64,000 nt of DNA, taken from assembly GCF_019397265.1 (NCBI RefSeq), contig NZ_CP068985.1:248001-312000 (forward strand), in the 5' to 3' direction. Made by a program: the position numbers and the translations under genes. The notes under the pieces were generated by a model, which searched no databases, was not told the DNA's origin, and saw nothing but the letters and a program-made list of their open reading frames with translations. Below are positions 49,310-58,082 of this stretch, in pieces. The DNA is from Nonomuraea coxensis DSM 45129 (lineage in GTDB: Bacteria > Actinomycetota > Actinomycetes > Streptosporangiales > Streptosporangiaceae). Each line of letters starts with the position of its first letter. Position 1 is the first letter of the stretch.

Positions 49310-49741
49310 CTACGCCCTGGTGTCCTCGGAGCCGCGGGCCACGAGGCGGTCGTCGTCGGGAACCGTGTGGCGGCCGGTGTGCTCCCGCTGCGCGGGAACC
49401 GGCTTGACGGGAGCCTGCTTGGCGGCGTGCTCGCTTTCGAGACGCCGTTCGAGCTCGCGCTTCTCCTCCTCCAGTCGCGCGACGCGGCTGGAGGCCTCCG
49501 CCCGCTGGCTGCGGAGGCTGCGACGCTGCTTGGCCGTGCGGCGCGCGCCCGAGCTCATCATCCAGAGCCCCGCGAGCAGGACGGCCGCCGTGACCGCCCC
49601 GGCGAGGAACATCTCGACCTGGTTGAGCTCGAAGGTGTAACCGAAGAGGATGTACCTGCTGCTCTCCTCGGTGAAGACCAGGACACCGGCGCCGACGGCG
49701 AGCAGGACCAGGATCAGACCCAGGAAGATCATCCGACTCAC
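49310..49741 (-). CDS. LapA-like (DUF1049) membrane protein with coiled coil
   Basis: The 143-aa protein has two transmembrane helices (MIFLGLILVLLAVGAGVLVF and MFLAGAVTAAVLLAGLWMM). A basic, heptad-rich coiled coil follows (about 70-110, EASSRVARLEEEKRELERRL), then a hydrophilic tail. The layout matches the lipopolysaccharide-assembly LapA_dom family that is widespread in actinobacteria, where its function is unknown. Confidence 0.72.
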   Translation of the reverse strand: MSRMIFLGLILVLLAVGAGVLVFTEESSRYILFGYTFELNQVEMFLAGAVTAAVLLAGLWMMSSGARRTAKQRRSLRSQRAEASSRVARLEEEKRELERRLESEHAAKQAPVKPVPAQREHTGRHTVPDDDRLVARGSEDTRA

Positions 49742-49794
49742 CCCTTGTCGTAAGAGTGGGTTTCATCTGCCCGGCGGGCGCGGGGGTATGCGCG

Positions 49795-50334
49795 ATGATG
49801 ACTTTCATGAGACCAGAGCCCGGTCAGGTGCTGCACTTCTCCGAGGACCCGACGATCGCGCGGTTCGTCCCGCACGTGGCGGTGACCACCTCGCTGGCCG
49901 AGCCGTACGTGTGGGCGGTCGGCCCCGAGCGCTGCCCCGACTACTGGTTCCCGCGCGCCTGCCCGCGCGCGATGGCGTGGGTGGGCCCGCGCACCACCGA
50001 GGACGACCGGGTCAGGATCATCGGGGCCGGCTGCGGCGACCGGGTGCACGCCGTCGAATACTGCTGGCTGCAGGCGATGCGGGACGTCGAGCTGTTCGCC
50101 TACCGGCTGCCGGCGGCCGAGTTCGCGCCGATCGGCGACCCGCCGCACGCCGTGGTCGCCACCGTCCCCGTCGAGCCGCTGGGCCCGCCGGAGCCGGTCG
50201 GCGACCTGTTCGAGCTGCACGAGCGGGCGGGCATCCAGCTCCGGGTGCTGCCCAACCTGTGGTCGTTCTGGAACGAGGTGACGGCCAGCAGCCTGGAGTT
50301 CAGCGGGATCCGGCTGCGCAACGCCCGCCGATGA
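49795..50334 (+). CDS. DUF6886 family protein
   Basis: The 179-aa cytoplasmic protein begins RPEPGQVLHFSEDPTIARFVPH and contains EPYVWAVGPERCPDYWFPRACPRAMAW and LFELHERAGIQLRVLPNLWSFW. These fit the family I recall as DUF6886, whose function is unknown. ATG 49795 is preceded by GGGGG at suitable spacing; 49798 and 49807 are alternatives. It is divergent from the LapA-like gene. Confidence 0.68.
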   Translation: MMTFMRPEPGQVLHFSEDPTIARFVPHVAVTTSLAEPYVWAVGPERCPDYWFPRACPRAMAWVGPRTTEDDRVRIIGAGCGDRVHAVEYCWLQAMRDVELFAYRLPAAEFAPIGDPPHAVVATVPVEPLGPPEPVGDLFELHERAGIQLRVLPNLWSFWNEVTASSLEFSGIRLRNARR

Positions 50335-50352
50335 GCGCCGGCGGCCACCTGT

Positions 50353-51081
50353 TCACTTGGCGAGGGCGACCTGGGTGTGCGCGGGGACGTCCTCGCGCCC
50401 GGTCCGCTCCCTGAGGATCGTGCGCAGCACCCGCCAGCCGTCGCGGACGGCGTTGAGGTTGCTGGTGCCGTGGATGCGGGAGCGCTCGTGGCTGGGCACC
50501 TCGCTGATGAGCAGCCCGGCCTTGGCGGCGCGGACGTTCATCAGCGTCTCGATCTCGAAACCGTCGCAATCGAGGTTGAGCGCGTCCAGGTGGTGGGCCC
50601 AGAAGGCGTTGTAGCCGTAGCACAGGTCGGTGTAGCGGGTGCCGTAGAGCAGGTTGGTGAGGCCCGTCAGGGCCTTGTTGCCGAGCGAGCGCCACGGGCT
50701 GAGGTCGTCGGAGCCGCCGCCGGGCGCGTACCGGGAGCCCTTGGCGAAGTCGGCGCCGGCGAGCAGCGCGTCGACGAAGCCGCGGATCTCGCGGCCGTCG
50801 GTGGACCCGTCGGCGTCGATCATGACGATGATGTCGCCGGTGGCGGCCTGGAAGCCCTCGATGAGGGCGTTGCCCTTGCCGCGCCTGGTCTGCACGACGA
50901 CCCGCAGGTCGGGGCGCAGCTTCCGCGCGACGGCGACGGTGTCGTCGGTCGAGTTGCCGTCGACGAGGATCACCTCGTCGATCCATTCGGGCAGCGTGGC
51001 GAAGACGTGGGGAAGGTTCTCGGCCTCGTTCATCGCGGGCACGATGACGCTGACGCTGGCGGCGGAATGCTGCTTGTTCAT
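50353..51081 (-). CDS. GT2-family glycosyltransferase (polyprenyl-phosphate sugar transferase-like)
   Basis: The 242-aa GT-A enzyme has VSVIVPAMNEAENLP at the start, the VILVDGNSTDDTVAVA nucleotide-binding strand, and the metal motif MIDADGSTDG (DxD). RRGKGNALIEGFQAATGDI and LCYGYNAFW support a DPM1/polyprenyl-phosphate mannosyltransferase-like role. There are no C-terminal membrane helices, so it is a soluble or peripheral enzyme. ATG 51081 has GGAG close upstream. The terminal region near 50353 is short and basic. Confidence 0.82.
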   Translation of the reverse strand: MNKQHSAASVSVIVPAMNEAENLPHVFATLPEWIDEVILVDGNSTDDTVAVARKLRPDLRVVVQTRRGKGNALIEGFQAATGDIIVMIDADGSTDGREIRGFVDALLAGADFAKGSRYAPGGGSDDLSPWRSLGNKALTGLTNLLYGTRYTDLCYGYNAFWAHHLDALNLDCDGFEIETLMNVRAAKAGLLISEVPSHERSRIHGTSNLNAVRDGWRVLRTILRERTGREDVPAHTQVALAK

Positions 51082-51139
51082 GACTCCAGATTCTCCACAG
51101 CGCATGCAGCCCGCTTGACAGCGCCTTGCATAGATCGTT

Positions 51140-51673
51140 CTATGATTTGACGATCATCGCTTCATCCCTTCTAGTGATGATTTTGTCCACTGTTTCCTCT
51201 GGGGTCTGTTCCGAAGTGTCCAGCCAGAGCCCGAGCCTCGGGGTCTCCCGGCGGAGCACGTCGTCGAGCAGTGCGGGGGTCCATCCGCCGGTGTAACCGG
51301 TCTTGGCCCGCCCCCGCTCCCGCGCCGCCACCACCTCGGGCCGGGGGGCCAGCACGACCACGTGCAGAGGACGGGTGCGGATCAGGGAGGCGAGGTGCTC
51401 CAGCTCCGCGCCGAGCACGACGTCCTGGACGACCGGGGTGAATCCGGCCTCGGCGTAGAGGTCGGCGGCGGTCGCGGTGATGCGGTAGCGCAGGCGGAGC
51501 TGGCGGAACGCCTCCTCCGACGGCTCGGAGGTCATCTCGGCGCGACCGGAGACCACCATCCTGCGGAAGGCGTCGCCGCGGACGTGGGCGGCCCGCGGCA
51601 GGCGTTCGGCCAGCAGCTGGGCCACCGTGGACTTGCCCGAGGCCATGATGCCGGTGATGAGGAAGGCGCTCAT
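51140..51673 (-). CDS. P-loop kinase/phosphotransferase
   Basis: The 177-aa protein begins with a Walker A motif, LITGIMASGKSTVAQLLAERL, and a lid region (RERGRAKTGYTGGWTP). It resembles small AAA-type kinases and chloramphenicol-phosphotransferase-like proteins. VQDVVLGAELEHLASLI and VVVLAPRPEVVAARE support a P-loop NTPase fold. ATG 51673 overlaps the stop of lysS by 4 bases, so the two are translationally coupled. Substrate is unknown. Confidence 0.78.
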   Translation of the reverse strand: MSAFLITGIMASGKSTVAQLLAERLPRAAHVRGDAFRRMVVSGRAEMTSEPSEEAFRQLRLRYRITATAADLYAEAGFTPVVQDVVLGAELEHLASLIRTRPLHVVVLAPRPEVVAARERGRAKTGYTGGWTPALLDDVLRRETPRLGLWLDTSEQTPEETVDKIITRRDEAMIVKS

Positions 51674-53298
51674 GCGCCCACCAGCTTGCGTACGCGGTCG
51701 GCGCCCACCGCGAGCAGGAGCGTGGGCAGGCGCGGGCCGGTGTCGCGGCCGACGAGCAGCCGGTAGAGGAGGGCGAAGAAGGCCCGCTGGGCGGCCTTCA
51801 GCTCCGGGGTCGCGGCGGCGTCGGCCGGCAGGCCCGCCTGGAGCTTGGGTACGCCGTAGACGAGCGTGGTCAGCCCGTCCAGCGACCAGTCGTCGAGGCC
51901 GTCGGCCAGCAGCCGCAGCGACTCGCGCTCGTCCTGGCCGAGCGAGTCGAGCAGCCGCTCGTCGGGCTCCTCGCGCACCCGCGTGCGCTGGTCGGCGGGC
52001 AGGTGCAGCTCCACCCAGCGCAGCGCCCGGTCCAGGCGCGGCCGGGCGGCGTCGAGGGCTTCGACGCCGTCGAGGTCGCGCAGGATGCGCAGGGTCTGCT
52101 CGGCGTGGCCGGTCGTGATGTCGGCGATGGAGGCCAGCGTGCGGTAGGGGACCGGGTGCGGGGTCGGCGGCAGCGGCCCGTCGGCGGTGCTGACCGCCCG
52201 CTCGTACGCGGCCAGCTCGGCCGGCTGCCCCTGCCCGGCGGCGACCTTGCGGCCGACCGCGTCCCACTCGTCGTAGAGCCGGTGGATCTCCTGGTCGAAG
52301 GCGATCTTGAAGGACTGGGCCGGCTTGCGGCGGGCGTACAGCCAGCGCAGCACCGGGGCCTCCATGATCTCCAGGGCGTCGGACGGGGTCGGCACGTCGC
52401 CCTTGGAGCTGCTCATCTTGGCCATGCCGGTGATGCCGACGAAGGCGTACATGGGGCCGATGGGCCGCTCGCCGCCGAACACCTCGCCGACGATCCGGCC
52501 GCCGACCGTCCACGCCGAGCCGGGCGAGTGGTGGTCGACGCCGGACGGCTCGAACAGCACCCCCTCGTACGCCCACCGCATCGGCCAGTCGACCTTCCAC
52601 ACCAGCTTTCCCTGGTCGTGCTCGGCCAGGCGGACGGTCTCGCCGAAGCCGCACTCGCAGGTGTAGGCGAGCTCGGTGGTCTCGTCGTCGTACGCGGTGA
52701 CCGTGGTGAGGTCGCGCCCGCACAGCTCGCAGTAGGGCCGGTAGGGGAAGTATTCTCCGGGACGCTCGGGCTCCGCGGGCTGCTCGGCCTGCTTCGTGCG
52801 GTGCCGCGACAGCACGGCGTCGATCGCCGCCCGCTCGCGCATCGCCAGCAGGATCCGCTCCCGGTAGGCCCCCGAGGTGTACTGCTCGGTCTGGCTGATC
52901 ATCCGGCACCGTACGCCGAGCGCGGCCATGGCCTCGACCATCGGGGCCTTGAAGTGCTCGGCCCAGTTGGGGTGGGGGCTGCCGGGCGGCGCGGGCACCG
53001 CGGTCAGCGGCTTGCCGATGTGCTCCGCCCAGGACGGGTCGATGCCGGCCGGCACCCGGCGGAAGCGGTCGTAGTCGTCCCACGACAGCAGGTGGTCGCA
53101 GGGCACGCCGCGCCGCCGCAGCTCGTCGGCCACCAGGTGGGGGGTCATGATCTCGCGCAGGTTGCCCAGGTGGATCGGGCCCGAGGGGCTGAGACCGGAG
53201 GCGCAGACGATCGGTCCGCCGGTGCCGCGCCGCTCCGCCTCGGAGATCACCTCGTCCGCGAACCTGGACACCCAGTCGCCATCGCCACGTTCAACCAT
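51670..53298 (-). CDS. lysS: Class I lysyl-tRNA synthetase
   Basis: The 542-aa protein is the class I (archaeal-type) LysRS found in many actinobacteria. It has the HIGH-equivalent SPSGPIHLGNLRE and the KMSKS-equivalent AKMSSSKGD, separated by a zinc-ribbon region (YCELCGRDL and YTCECGFGE). It charges tRNA-Lys. The start at ATG 53298 begins the conserved N-terminus (MVERGDGDWVSRFADEVI); earlier in-frame codons read low-complexity sequence. Some actinobacteria keep a class II enzyme too, so redundancy is possible. Confidence 0.93.
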   Translation of the reverse strand: MVERGDGDWVSRFADEVISEAERRGTGGPIVCASGLSPSGPIHLGNLREIMTPHLVADELRRRGVPCDHLLSWDDYDRFRRVPAGIDPSWAEHIGKPLTAVPAPPGSPHPNWAEHFKAPMVEAMAALGVRCRMISQTEQYTSGAYRERILLAMRERAAIDAVLSRHRTKQAEQPAEPERPGEYFPYRPYCELCGRDLTTVTAYDDETTELAYTCECGFGETVRLAEHDQGKLVWKVDWPMRWAYEGVLFEPSGVDHHSPGSAWTVGGRIVGEVFGGERPIGPMYAFVGITGMAKMSSSKGDVPTPSDALEIMEAPVLRWLYARRKPAQSFKIAFDQEIHRLYDEWDAVGRKVAAGQGQPAELAAYERAVSTADGPLPPTPHPVPYRTLASIADITTGHAEQTLRILRDLDGVEALDAARPRLDRALRWVELHLPADQRTRVREEPDERLLDSLGQDERESLRLLADGLDDWSLDGLTTLVYGVPKLQAGLPADAAATPELKAAQRAFFALLYRLLVGRDTGPRLPTLLLAVGADRVRKLVGA

Positions 53299-53339
53299 CG
53301 GGCTATTGTCCCGGTTCCGGAGGGCAGGAGCCAACGGAA

Positions 53340-53549
53340 TCAGCCGGGTTCGATCGGCGGATCCGAGAAGACCTGCCCGCCGGCCCGGCGGCCGGCCTCC
53401 TCCGTGACCCGCAGGACGTGCAGCCCGGCCTCGGGGAGGACGCACACCAGCCCGTAGGCGGTGTCGACCTCCTCCTCGGTCAGGCCGAGGGCCTCCAGGG
53501 CGTCGGCGAGGGTGGCGCCGGGCGGCAGGTGGACCTGGAGCAGGATCAC
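53340..53549 (-). CDS. Small protein encoded directly after the subtilase
   Basis: The 69-aa protein (GTG start at 53549) contains LPPGATLADALEALGLTEEEVDTAYGLVCV and a short C-terminal part. It has no signal peptide and no recognisable domain. It starts 1 base after the subtilase stop codon, so co-translation is likely. A chaperone or inhibitor role for the protease is conceivable but unsupported. Confidence 0.6.
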   Translation of the reverse strand: MILLQVHLPPGATLADALEALGLTEEEVDTAYGLVCVLPEAGLHVLRVTEEAGRRAGGQVFSDPPIEPG

Positions 53550-53550
53550 G

Positions 53551-54903
53551 TCAGGCCGCGCGGGCCCCGCGGGCGCGGCCGAGGGCGGCGAGCGCGGCGG
53601 GCGGGTCGATGACGCCCCAGCCGTAGTCGTAGTCGTAGCCGACGGTGCTGCGGTCGTCGGCCGTGCGGTTGAGCTGGGTGCGCAGCTGCTCGGGGGAGAG
53701 CTGCGCGGCCGGGCGCGTGGTGCGGACGGCGGCCACCACCCCGGCCGCGACCGGGCAGGCGGCGGAGGTGCCGCTGTCGGCCTCGCCGACCGCGCCCGAG
53801 CCGGCGAAGTGCGTGTAGGCGCACAGGTCGGGCTTGCGGTCGGCGAGCCGGCCCGGCCCCTGGGAGGAGTAGCCGACGCGCTCGCCGTGGACGTCGACCC
53901 CGCCGACGGACAGCACGTCGGGATGGCCGTTGGCGCCGACGATCGGCCGCTCGCGGAAGCCGCAGCGCCCGTCGGGGCAGTCGCGCCCGCAGTTGCCCGC
54001 CGCGAAGACGATGTCGGCGCCCGCGTCGGCCAGGCTGCCCACGATCAGGTTGAACGGGTGCGCGGGGTTGTCGGAGTAGTTGCCGGGATGGCCGGGCGGC
54101 AGGTCGTGCTCCGGGCTGAACAGGCCCCAGCTGTTGGAGACCACCAGCGACCTCGACTCCTCCGGCATGGCGTTGAGCACGTCGCGCAGGTGGGAGTAGG
54201 CGGCGACGGCGTCGGAGAGCAGGCCCGCCATGGCGCCCTGCCGCGAGAGCAGGATCGGGATGTCCAGCAGGGTGGCCTTCGGCGCGGGCAGCAGCGCGTC
54301 GAAGGCGCACATGGTGCCGTGCTGGACGGGATAGCGGCCGGGCGTCTTGCGGACGCCGGGCGGCGCCCAGCTCCGCTCCGCGTCGATCCTGACCTCCTCG
54401 CCGAGGACCGAGCGGACGTGCGCGGCGTTGATGCCGGTGTCGCAGACGGCGACGGTCACGCCCTCGCCGTCGTGGCCCTGCTCCCACAGGTCGGGGGCGC
54501 CCAGCAGCCGCCTGACCTCCTGCCAGTCGCCGGCCGGGCCGTCGCCGCCGCAGGTGGGGCCGGCCGGGCGGATCTCGGGGTCGGCGAAGACGCCCGCCAC
54601 CTCGTGGACCGCCGACCGCAGGCGGGCGAGCCTGGCCGGCAGCTCCGAGTCGGGCAGCTCGCCGCGGACCAGCACCGAGGCGTCCTCGGGGGACATCGAG
54701 AACTCGACGCGCGAGGAGAGCGAGAGCGGGCCGCCGTGGGCCGCGCTGGGCCGGGCGCGCGGCACCGCCACCGGGCCGTACGCCTCGTCGAGCAGGATGC
54801 CGGGCAGACCGGGGACGACGTCGGACACCGTGCTGGCGACCCCGGGGTCGAGCACGGACGCCACGACGTCGGCCGCGGGACGGAGCTGGATCAGGACACG
54901 CAT
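53551..54903 (-). CDS. Cytoplasmic S8-family (subtilisin-like) serine peptidase
   Basis: The 450-aa protein has a full subtilase triad: Asp155 in VAVCDTGIN, His195 in VQHGTMCA, the oxyanion Asn304 in FAAGNCG, and Ser380 in DSGTSAACPVAAG. Residues 1-125 form a variable N-terminal region. There is no signal peptide or membrane segment, so it should act in the cytoplasm. The catalytic domain contains extra cysteines (NCGRDCPDGRCG). ATG 54903 begins MRVLIQLRPA. Its downstream partner gene is 53340-53549. A role in regulated proteolysis is inferred. Confidence 0.88.
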   Translation of the reverse strand: MRVLIQLRPAADVVASVLDPGVASTVSDVVPGLPGILLDEAYGPVAVPRARPSAAHGGPLSLSSRVEFSMSPEDASVLVRGELPDSELPARLARLRSAVHEVAGVFADPEIRPAGPTCGGDGPAGDWQEVRRLLGAPDLWEQGHDGEGVTVAVCDTGINAAHVRSVLGEEVRIDAERSWAPPGVRKTPGRYPVQHGTMCAFDALLPAPKATLLDIPILLSRQGAMAGLLSDAVAAYSHLRDVLNAMPEESRSLVVSNSWGLFSPEHDLPPGHPGNYSDNPAHPFNLIVGSLADAGADIVFAAGNCGRDCPDGRCGFRERPIVGANGHPDVLSVGGVDVHGERVGYSSQGPGRLADRKPDLCAYTHFAGSGAVGEADSGTSAACPVAAGVVAAVRTTRPAAQLSPEQLRTQLNRTADDRSTVGYDYDYGWGVIDPPAALAALGRARGARAA

Positions 54904-55030
54904 GTGATCACCTTCACGAGGACGAGCGTGGTCGTTCGATTACGCTCCGTGATACATGCCCTGACCGGCCTTTGGCAATGCCGTGGTGCGACCACGGCGG
55001 CGCGGGTGCCGCCCCCGCGCCGCCCCGGTC

Positions 55031-56134
55031 TCACGCCAGGGTCGCGGCGTGCGGGTCCCAGCCGTCCGGCAGCGGCTCGGGCGCGGTCGTGGTCGAGGTG
55101 ATCGCCTGGAACTCGCCGCGCTCGCCCGCCTCGGCGATCGCGGTCATCAGGTCCAGCACGTGGTACGCCAGCTCGCCGGAGGCCCGGTGCGGCGTGCCCG
55201 CCCGCAGCGACCTGGCCAGGTCCAGGACGCCGATGCCCCGGCTCGTGGTGGTGCCCGAGACCGGCAGCTCGCGCCAGTCCGTGTCGTGCGCGCCGCGGGC
55301 CAGCAGCGGCCCCTCGAAGGTGTTGGGATCGGGCAGCGAGAGCGCGCCCTCGGTGCCGATGATCTCGATCATCCGGCGGTTGACGGGGGAGTCGAAGCTG
55401 AACGTGGCCGCCGCCGTCGCCGTGCCGGGGAAGTCCAGCAGGGCGTTGACGTGGGTGGGCACGTCCACGGGGAACGTGGCGCCCGCCTTCGGGCCGGAGC
55501 CCACGACCCGCTCCACGCGGGCCCTGCGGGTGCTCGCCGCGACCCGGGCGACCGGGCCGAGCAGGGACACCAGGGCGGTCAGGTAGTAGGGGCCGAGGTC
55601 GAACAGCGGCCCGCCGCCCGGCTGGTAGAAGAACTCGGGATTGGGGTGCCAGGACTCGGGGCCGAGGCTCTGCGTGGCCGCCGTGACGGCGACCGGCTCG
55701 CCGATGAGGCCGGAGCGCAGGGCGTGCAGGGCGGACTGCAGCCCGGCGCCTAAGAAGGTGTCGGGCGCGCCGCCCGTCCGCAGGCCGCGCGCGGCGGCCT
55801 CGGCGAGGATCGCGGCGCCCTCGGCGGGGTTCATGGCGAACGGTTTCTCGCCGTACACGTGCTTGCCTGCGCGCAGCGACTCCAGCGCGACGGCCGCGTG
55901 CGCGGCCGGCACGGTGAGGTTGACGACGAGCTCGACCTCGGGCAGCGCGAGCACGTCGGCGAGCGTGCCGGAGACGGGCACGCCGTGCTCGCGGGCGACC
56001 GCGGCGGCCCGCCCGGCGTCGAGGTCGGCGACGGCGAGCACGCGCACGTCGGGGAACGAGGTGAGGTTACGGAGGTATTGGCCACTGATGACACCGGCGC
56101 CGACCAGGGCGACGCCGACGGGGCCTGCGGTCAA
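55031..56134 (-). CDS. Gfo/Idh/MocA-family oxidoreductase
   Basis: The 367-aa NAD(P)-dependent enzyme has a Rossmann start, VGVALVGAGVISGQYL, the strand HVYGEKPFAMNPAEG (EKP motif typical of the family), and a C-terminal alpha-beta domain with GGGPLFDLGPYYLTAL. The TTG start at 56134 overlaps the upstream stop codon, and GGAGG lies just before it. It is the third gene of the xylA operon, so it probably oxidises a sugar or polyol in the same pathway. Confidence 0.87.
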   Translation of the reverse strand: MTAGPVGVALVGAGVISGQYLRNLTSFPDVRVLAVADLDAGRAAAVAREHGVPVSGTLADVLALPEVELVVNLTVPAAHAAVALESLRAGKHVYGEKPFAMNPAEGAAILAEAAARGLRTGGAPDTFLGAGLQSALHALRSGLIGEPVAVTAATQSLGPESWHPNPEFFYQPGGGPLFDLGPYYLTALVSLLGPVARVAASTRRARVERVVGSGPKAGATFPVDVPTHVNALLDFPGTATAAATFSFDSPVNRRMIEIIGTEGALSLPDPNTFEGPLLARGAHDTDWRELPVSGTTTSRGIGVLDLARSLRAGTPHRASGELAYHVLDLMTAIAEAGERGEFQAITSTTTAPEPLPDGWDPHAATLA

Positions 56135-56874
56135 AGGGCCTCCAGGGAGGTGAGGTAGGCGTGGCTGTCGGCCAGCGCGCCGAAGACGTCGGTCGCGCAC
56201 TCGTCGAGCTCGACGACCCGCCAGGCGTCCGGCGCTGCGGCGAGGACGGCGGGCACGGGCATCGCGCCCGCCCCCACGGCGGTGTGCGGCTCGCCCTTGA
56301 CCACCGGGCCGTCCTTCACGTGCAGCGCGAGGACGCGCCCGCCGAGGCGGCCGAGCAGGGCGGGCACGTCGGCGCCGCCGACCGCCGCCCAGTAGGTGTC
56401 GATCTCCAGGAACACCTCGGGCGCGAGCAGGTCGGCCAGCGCCTCCAGGGCGTGCCGGCCGTCGATCCGCGGCTCGATCTCCCACCAGTGGTTGTGGTAG
56501 CCGATCCGCACGCCGTGCCCGGCCGCCCGCTCGGCCAGGCCGTTGAGCAGGTCGGCCGTGCGCCGCAGGCCGTCGGGGGTGGTGAACTCCTCGTGGGCGA
56601 TGCCGCCCGGCACGATCGCCAGATCGGTGCCGATCGTGGCGATCGCGTCGAGCACGGCATTCGTGTCCTCGGTGAGCAGCGCGTACGCGTGCGTGGCCGA
56701 CACCCGTAACCCGAGGTCGTCGGCCACCCTGCGGAAGCCCTCCGGGTCGGCGGCCGGGTCGTACGGCTCGACCGCCGTGTAGCCCATCCCGGCGAGCCGC
56801 CGCAGCACGGCGTCGCGATCGGCGGCCAGCGCATCCCTGACGGTGTAGAGCTGGACGCTGATCGGCGTGCTCAT
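56131..56874 (-). CDS. Sugar phosphate isomerase/epimerase family (AP endonuclease 2-like TIM barrel)
   Basis: The 247-aa TIM barrel starts [21 protein letters not shown] and contains [14 protein letters not shown] and [18 protein letters not shown] with the metal ligands of the xylose-isomerase-like superfamily. It is overlapped at both ends: ATG 56874 overlaps xylA by 4 bases and the stop overlaps the oxidoreductase start. It probably isomerises or epimerises a sugar derived from the XylA reaction. Confidence 0.88.
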   Translation of the reverse strand: MSTPISVQLYTVRDALAADRDAVLRRLAGMGYTAVEPYDPAADPEGFRRVADDLGLRVSATHAYALLTEDTNAVLDAIATIGTDLAIVPGGIAHEEFTTPDGLRRTADLLNGLAERAAGHGVRIGYHNHWWEIEPRIDGRHALEALADLLAPEVFLEIDTYWAAVGGADVPALLGRLGGRVLALHVKDGPVVKGEPHTAVGAGAMPVPAVLAAAPDAWRVVELDECATDVFGALADSHAYLTSLEAL

Positions 56875-58022
56875 CCGCGGACTCCCATGAGGTGTTCGAG
56901 GGCGAGCTGGTTGAGCCGGGTGAAGTGGAAGCCGCGCGCGGCGGCCGCCTCGACGTCGAAGTCGTCCTTGGCGAGGTCCTGCCACGTCTCGCCGGCGGCG
57001 AGGGTGGGCTGGGCCAGCTCGGTCACGCGGGAGGCGGCGAGGGCCTGCTGGACCTCGGGGTCGGCGCGGAAGGCGCGGGACTTCTCGCGCAGGATGAGGT
57101 AGGTCCGCATGTTGGCGGCGGCGGAGTCCCACACGTCCTGCGGGTCCTCGGTGCGCAGCGGCTTGTAGTCGAAGTGGCGCGGGCCGTCGTAGCCGCCGTG
57201 CTCCAGCAGGTCGACCAGGAAGAACGCGCTCTTGAGGTCGCCGTGGCCGAAGATCAGGTCCTGGTCGAACTTGGGGCCGTGCTGGCCGTTGAGGTCGATG
57301 TGGAAGAGCTTGCCGTGCCAGAGCGCCTGGGCGATGCCGTGGACGAAGTTGAGCCCGGCCATCTGCTCGTGGCCGACCTCCGGGTTGAGCCCGACCATCT
57401 CGGGGTGCTCCAGCTCGCCGATCAGGCCGAGGGCGTGGCCGATCGTGGGCAGCAGGATGTCGCCGCGCGGCTCGTTGGGCTTGGGCTCCAGGGCGAAGCG
57501 GATGTCGTAGCCCTTGTCGATGACGTACTGGCAGAGGAGGTCCAGGCCCTCCTTGTAGCGGTCGAGCGCGGCCCTGACGTCCTTGGCGGCGTCGGACTCG
57601 GCGCCTTCGCGGCCGCCCCAGCACACGTACGTGGTGGCGCCGAGCGAGGCGGCGAGGTCGAGGTTGCGCATGACCTTGCGGAGGGCGTAGCGGCGCACGT
57701 CGCGGTCGTTGCTGGTGAACGCGCCGTCCTTGAAGACCGGGTGCGTGAAGAGGTTGGTGGTGGCCATGGGGACCTTCATGCCGGTCTCGTCCAGGGCCTT
57801 CCTGAAGGCGGCGATGGCCTTGTCGCGGTCGGGTTCGACGGCGAGCAGGTCGTCGTCGTGGAAGGTGACGCCGTACGCGCCGAGCTCGGCGAGCTTGTGG
57901 ACGGTCTCGACGGGGTCGAGCGCGGGCCGGGAGGCGTCGCCGAACGGGTCGCGCGCCTGCCAGCCGACGGTCCAGAGGCCGAAGGTGAAGCGATCATCGG
58001 GGGTCGGGATGAATGCGGTCAT
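56871..58022 (-). CDS. xylA: Xylose isomerase
   Basis: The 383-aa enzyme converts D-xylose to D-xylulose with Mg2+ or Co2+. It contains [26 protein letters not shown] with the catalytic His and Asp, [22 protein letters not shown] with metal ligands, [28 protein letters not shown] and [11 protein letters not shown]. These are the complete class I xylose isomerase set of actinomycetes. ATG 58022 follows AGGA. It heads an operon with an epimerase and an oxidoreductase and is divergent from its likely ROK repressor. Confidence 0.96.
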   Translation of the reverse strand: MTAFIPTPDDRFTFGLWTVGWQARDPFGDASRPALDPVETVHKLAELGAYGVTFHDDDLLAVEPDRDKAIAAFRKALDETGMKVPMATTNLFTHPVFKDGAFTSNDRDVRRYALRKVMRNLDLAASLGATTYVCWGGREGAESDAAKDVRAALDRYKEGLDLLCQYVIDKGYDIRFALEPKPNEPRGDILLPTIGHALGLIGELEHPEMVGLNPEVGHEQMAGLNFVHGIAQALWHGKLFHIDLNGQHGPKFDQDLIFGHGDLKSAFFLVDLLEHGGYDGPRHFDYKPLRTEDPQDVWDSAAANMRTYLILREKSRAFRADPEVQQALAASRVTELAQPTLAAGETWQDLAKDDFDVEAAAARGFHFTRLNQLALEHLMGVRG

Positions 58023-58082
58023 TTTCCTGCGCTCCGGTTGTTTAGTCCATAATCTGTACATAATCCTGAGGAGGTGGACCGG
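58023..58082. promoter_or_regulatory. Divergent xylA/ROK promoter and likely operator
   Basis: A short AT-rich island in a GC-rich context contains two direct CATAATC copies (58048-58054 and 58059-58065), spaced by one helical turn. A rightward TTGTTT (58038-58043) with TAATCC (58061-58066), 17 bases apart, could serve the ROK gene. A leftward promoter for xylA overlaps it. The ROK protein probably binds here and responds to xylose. Confidence 0.45.
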
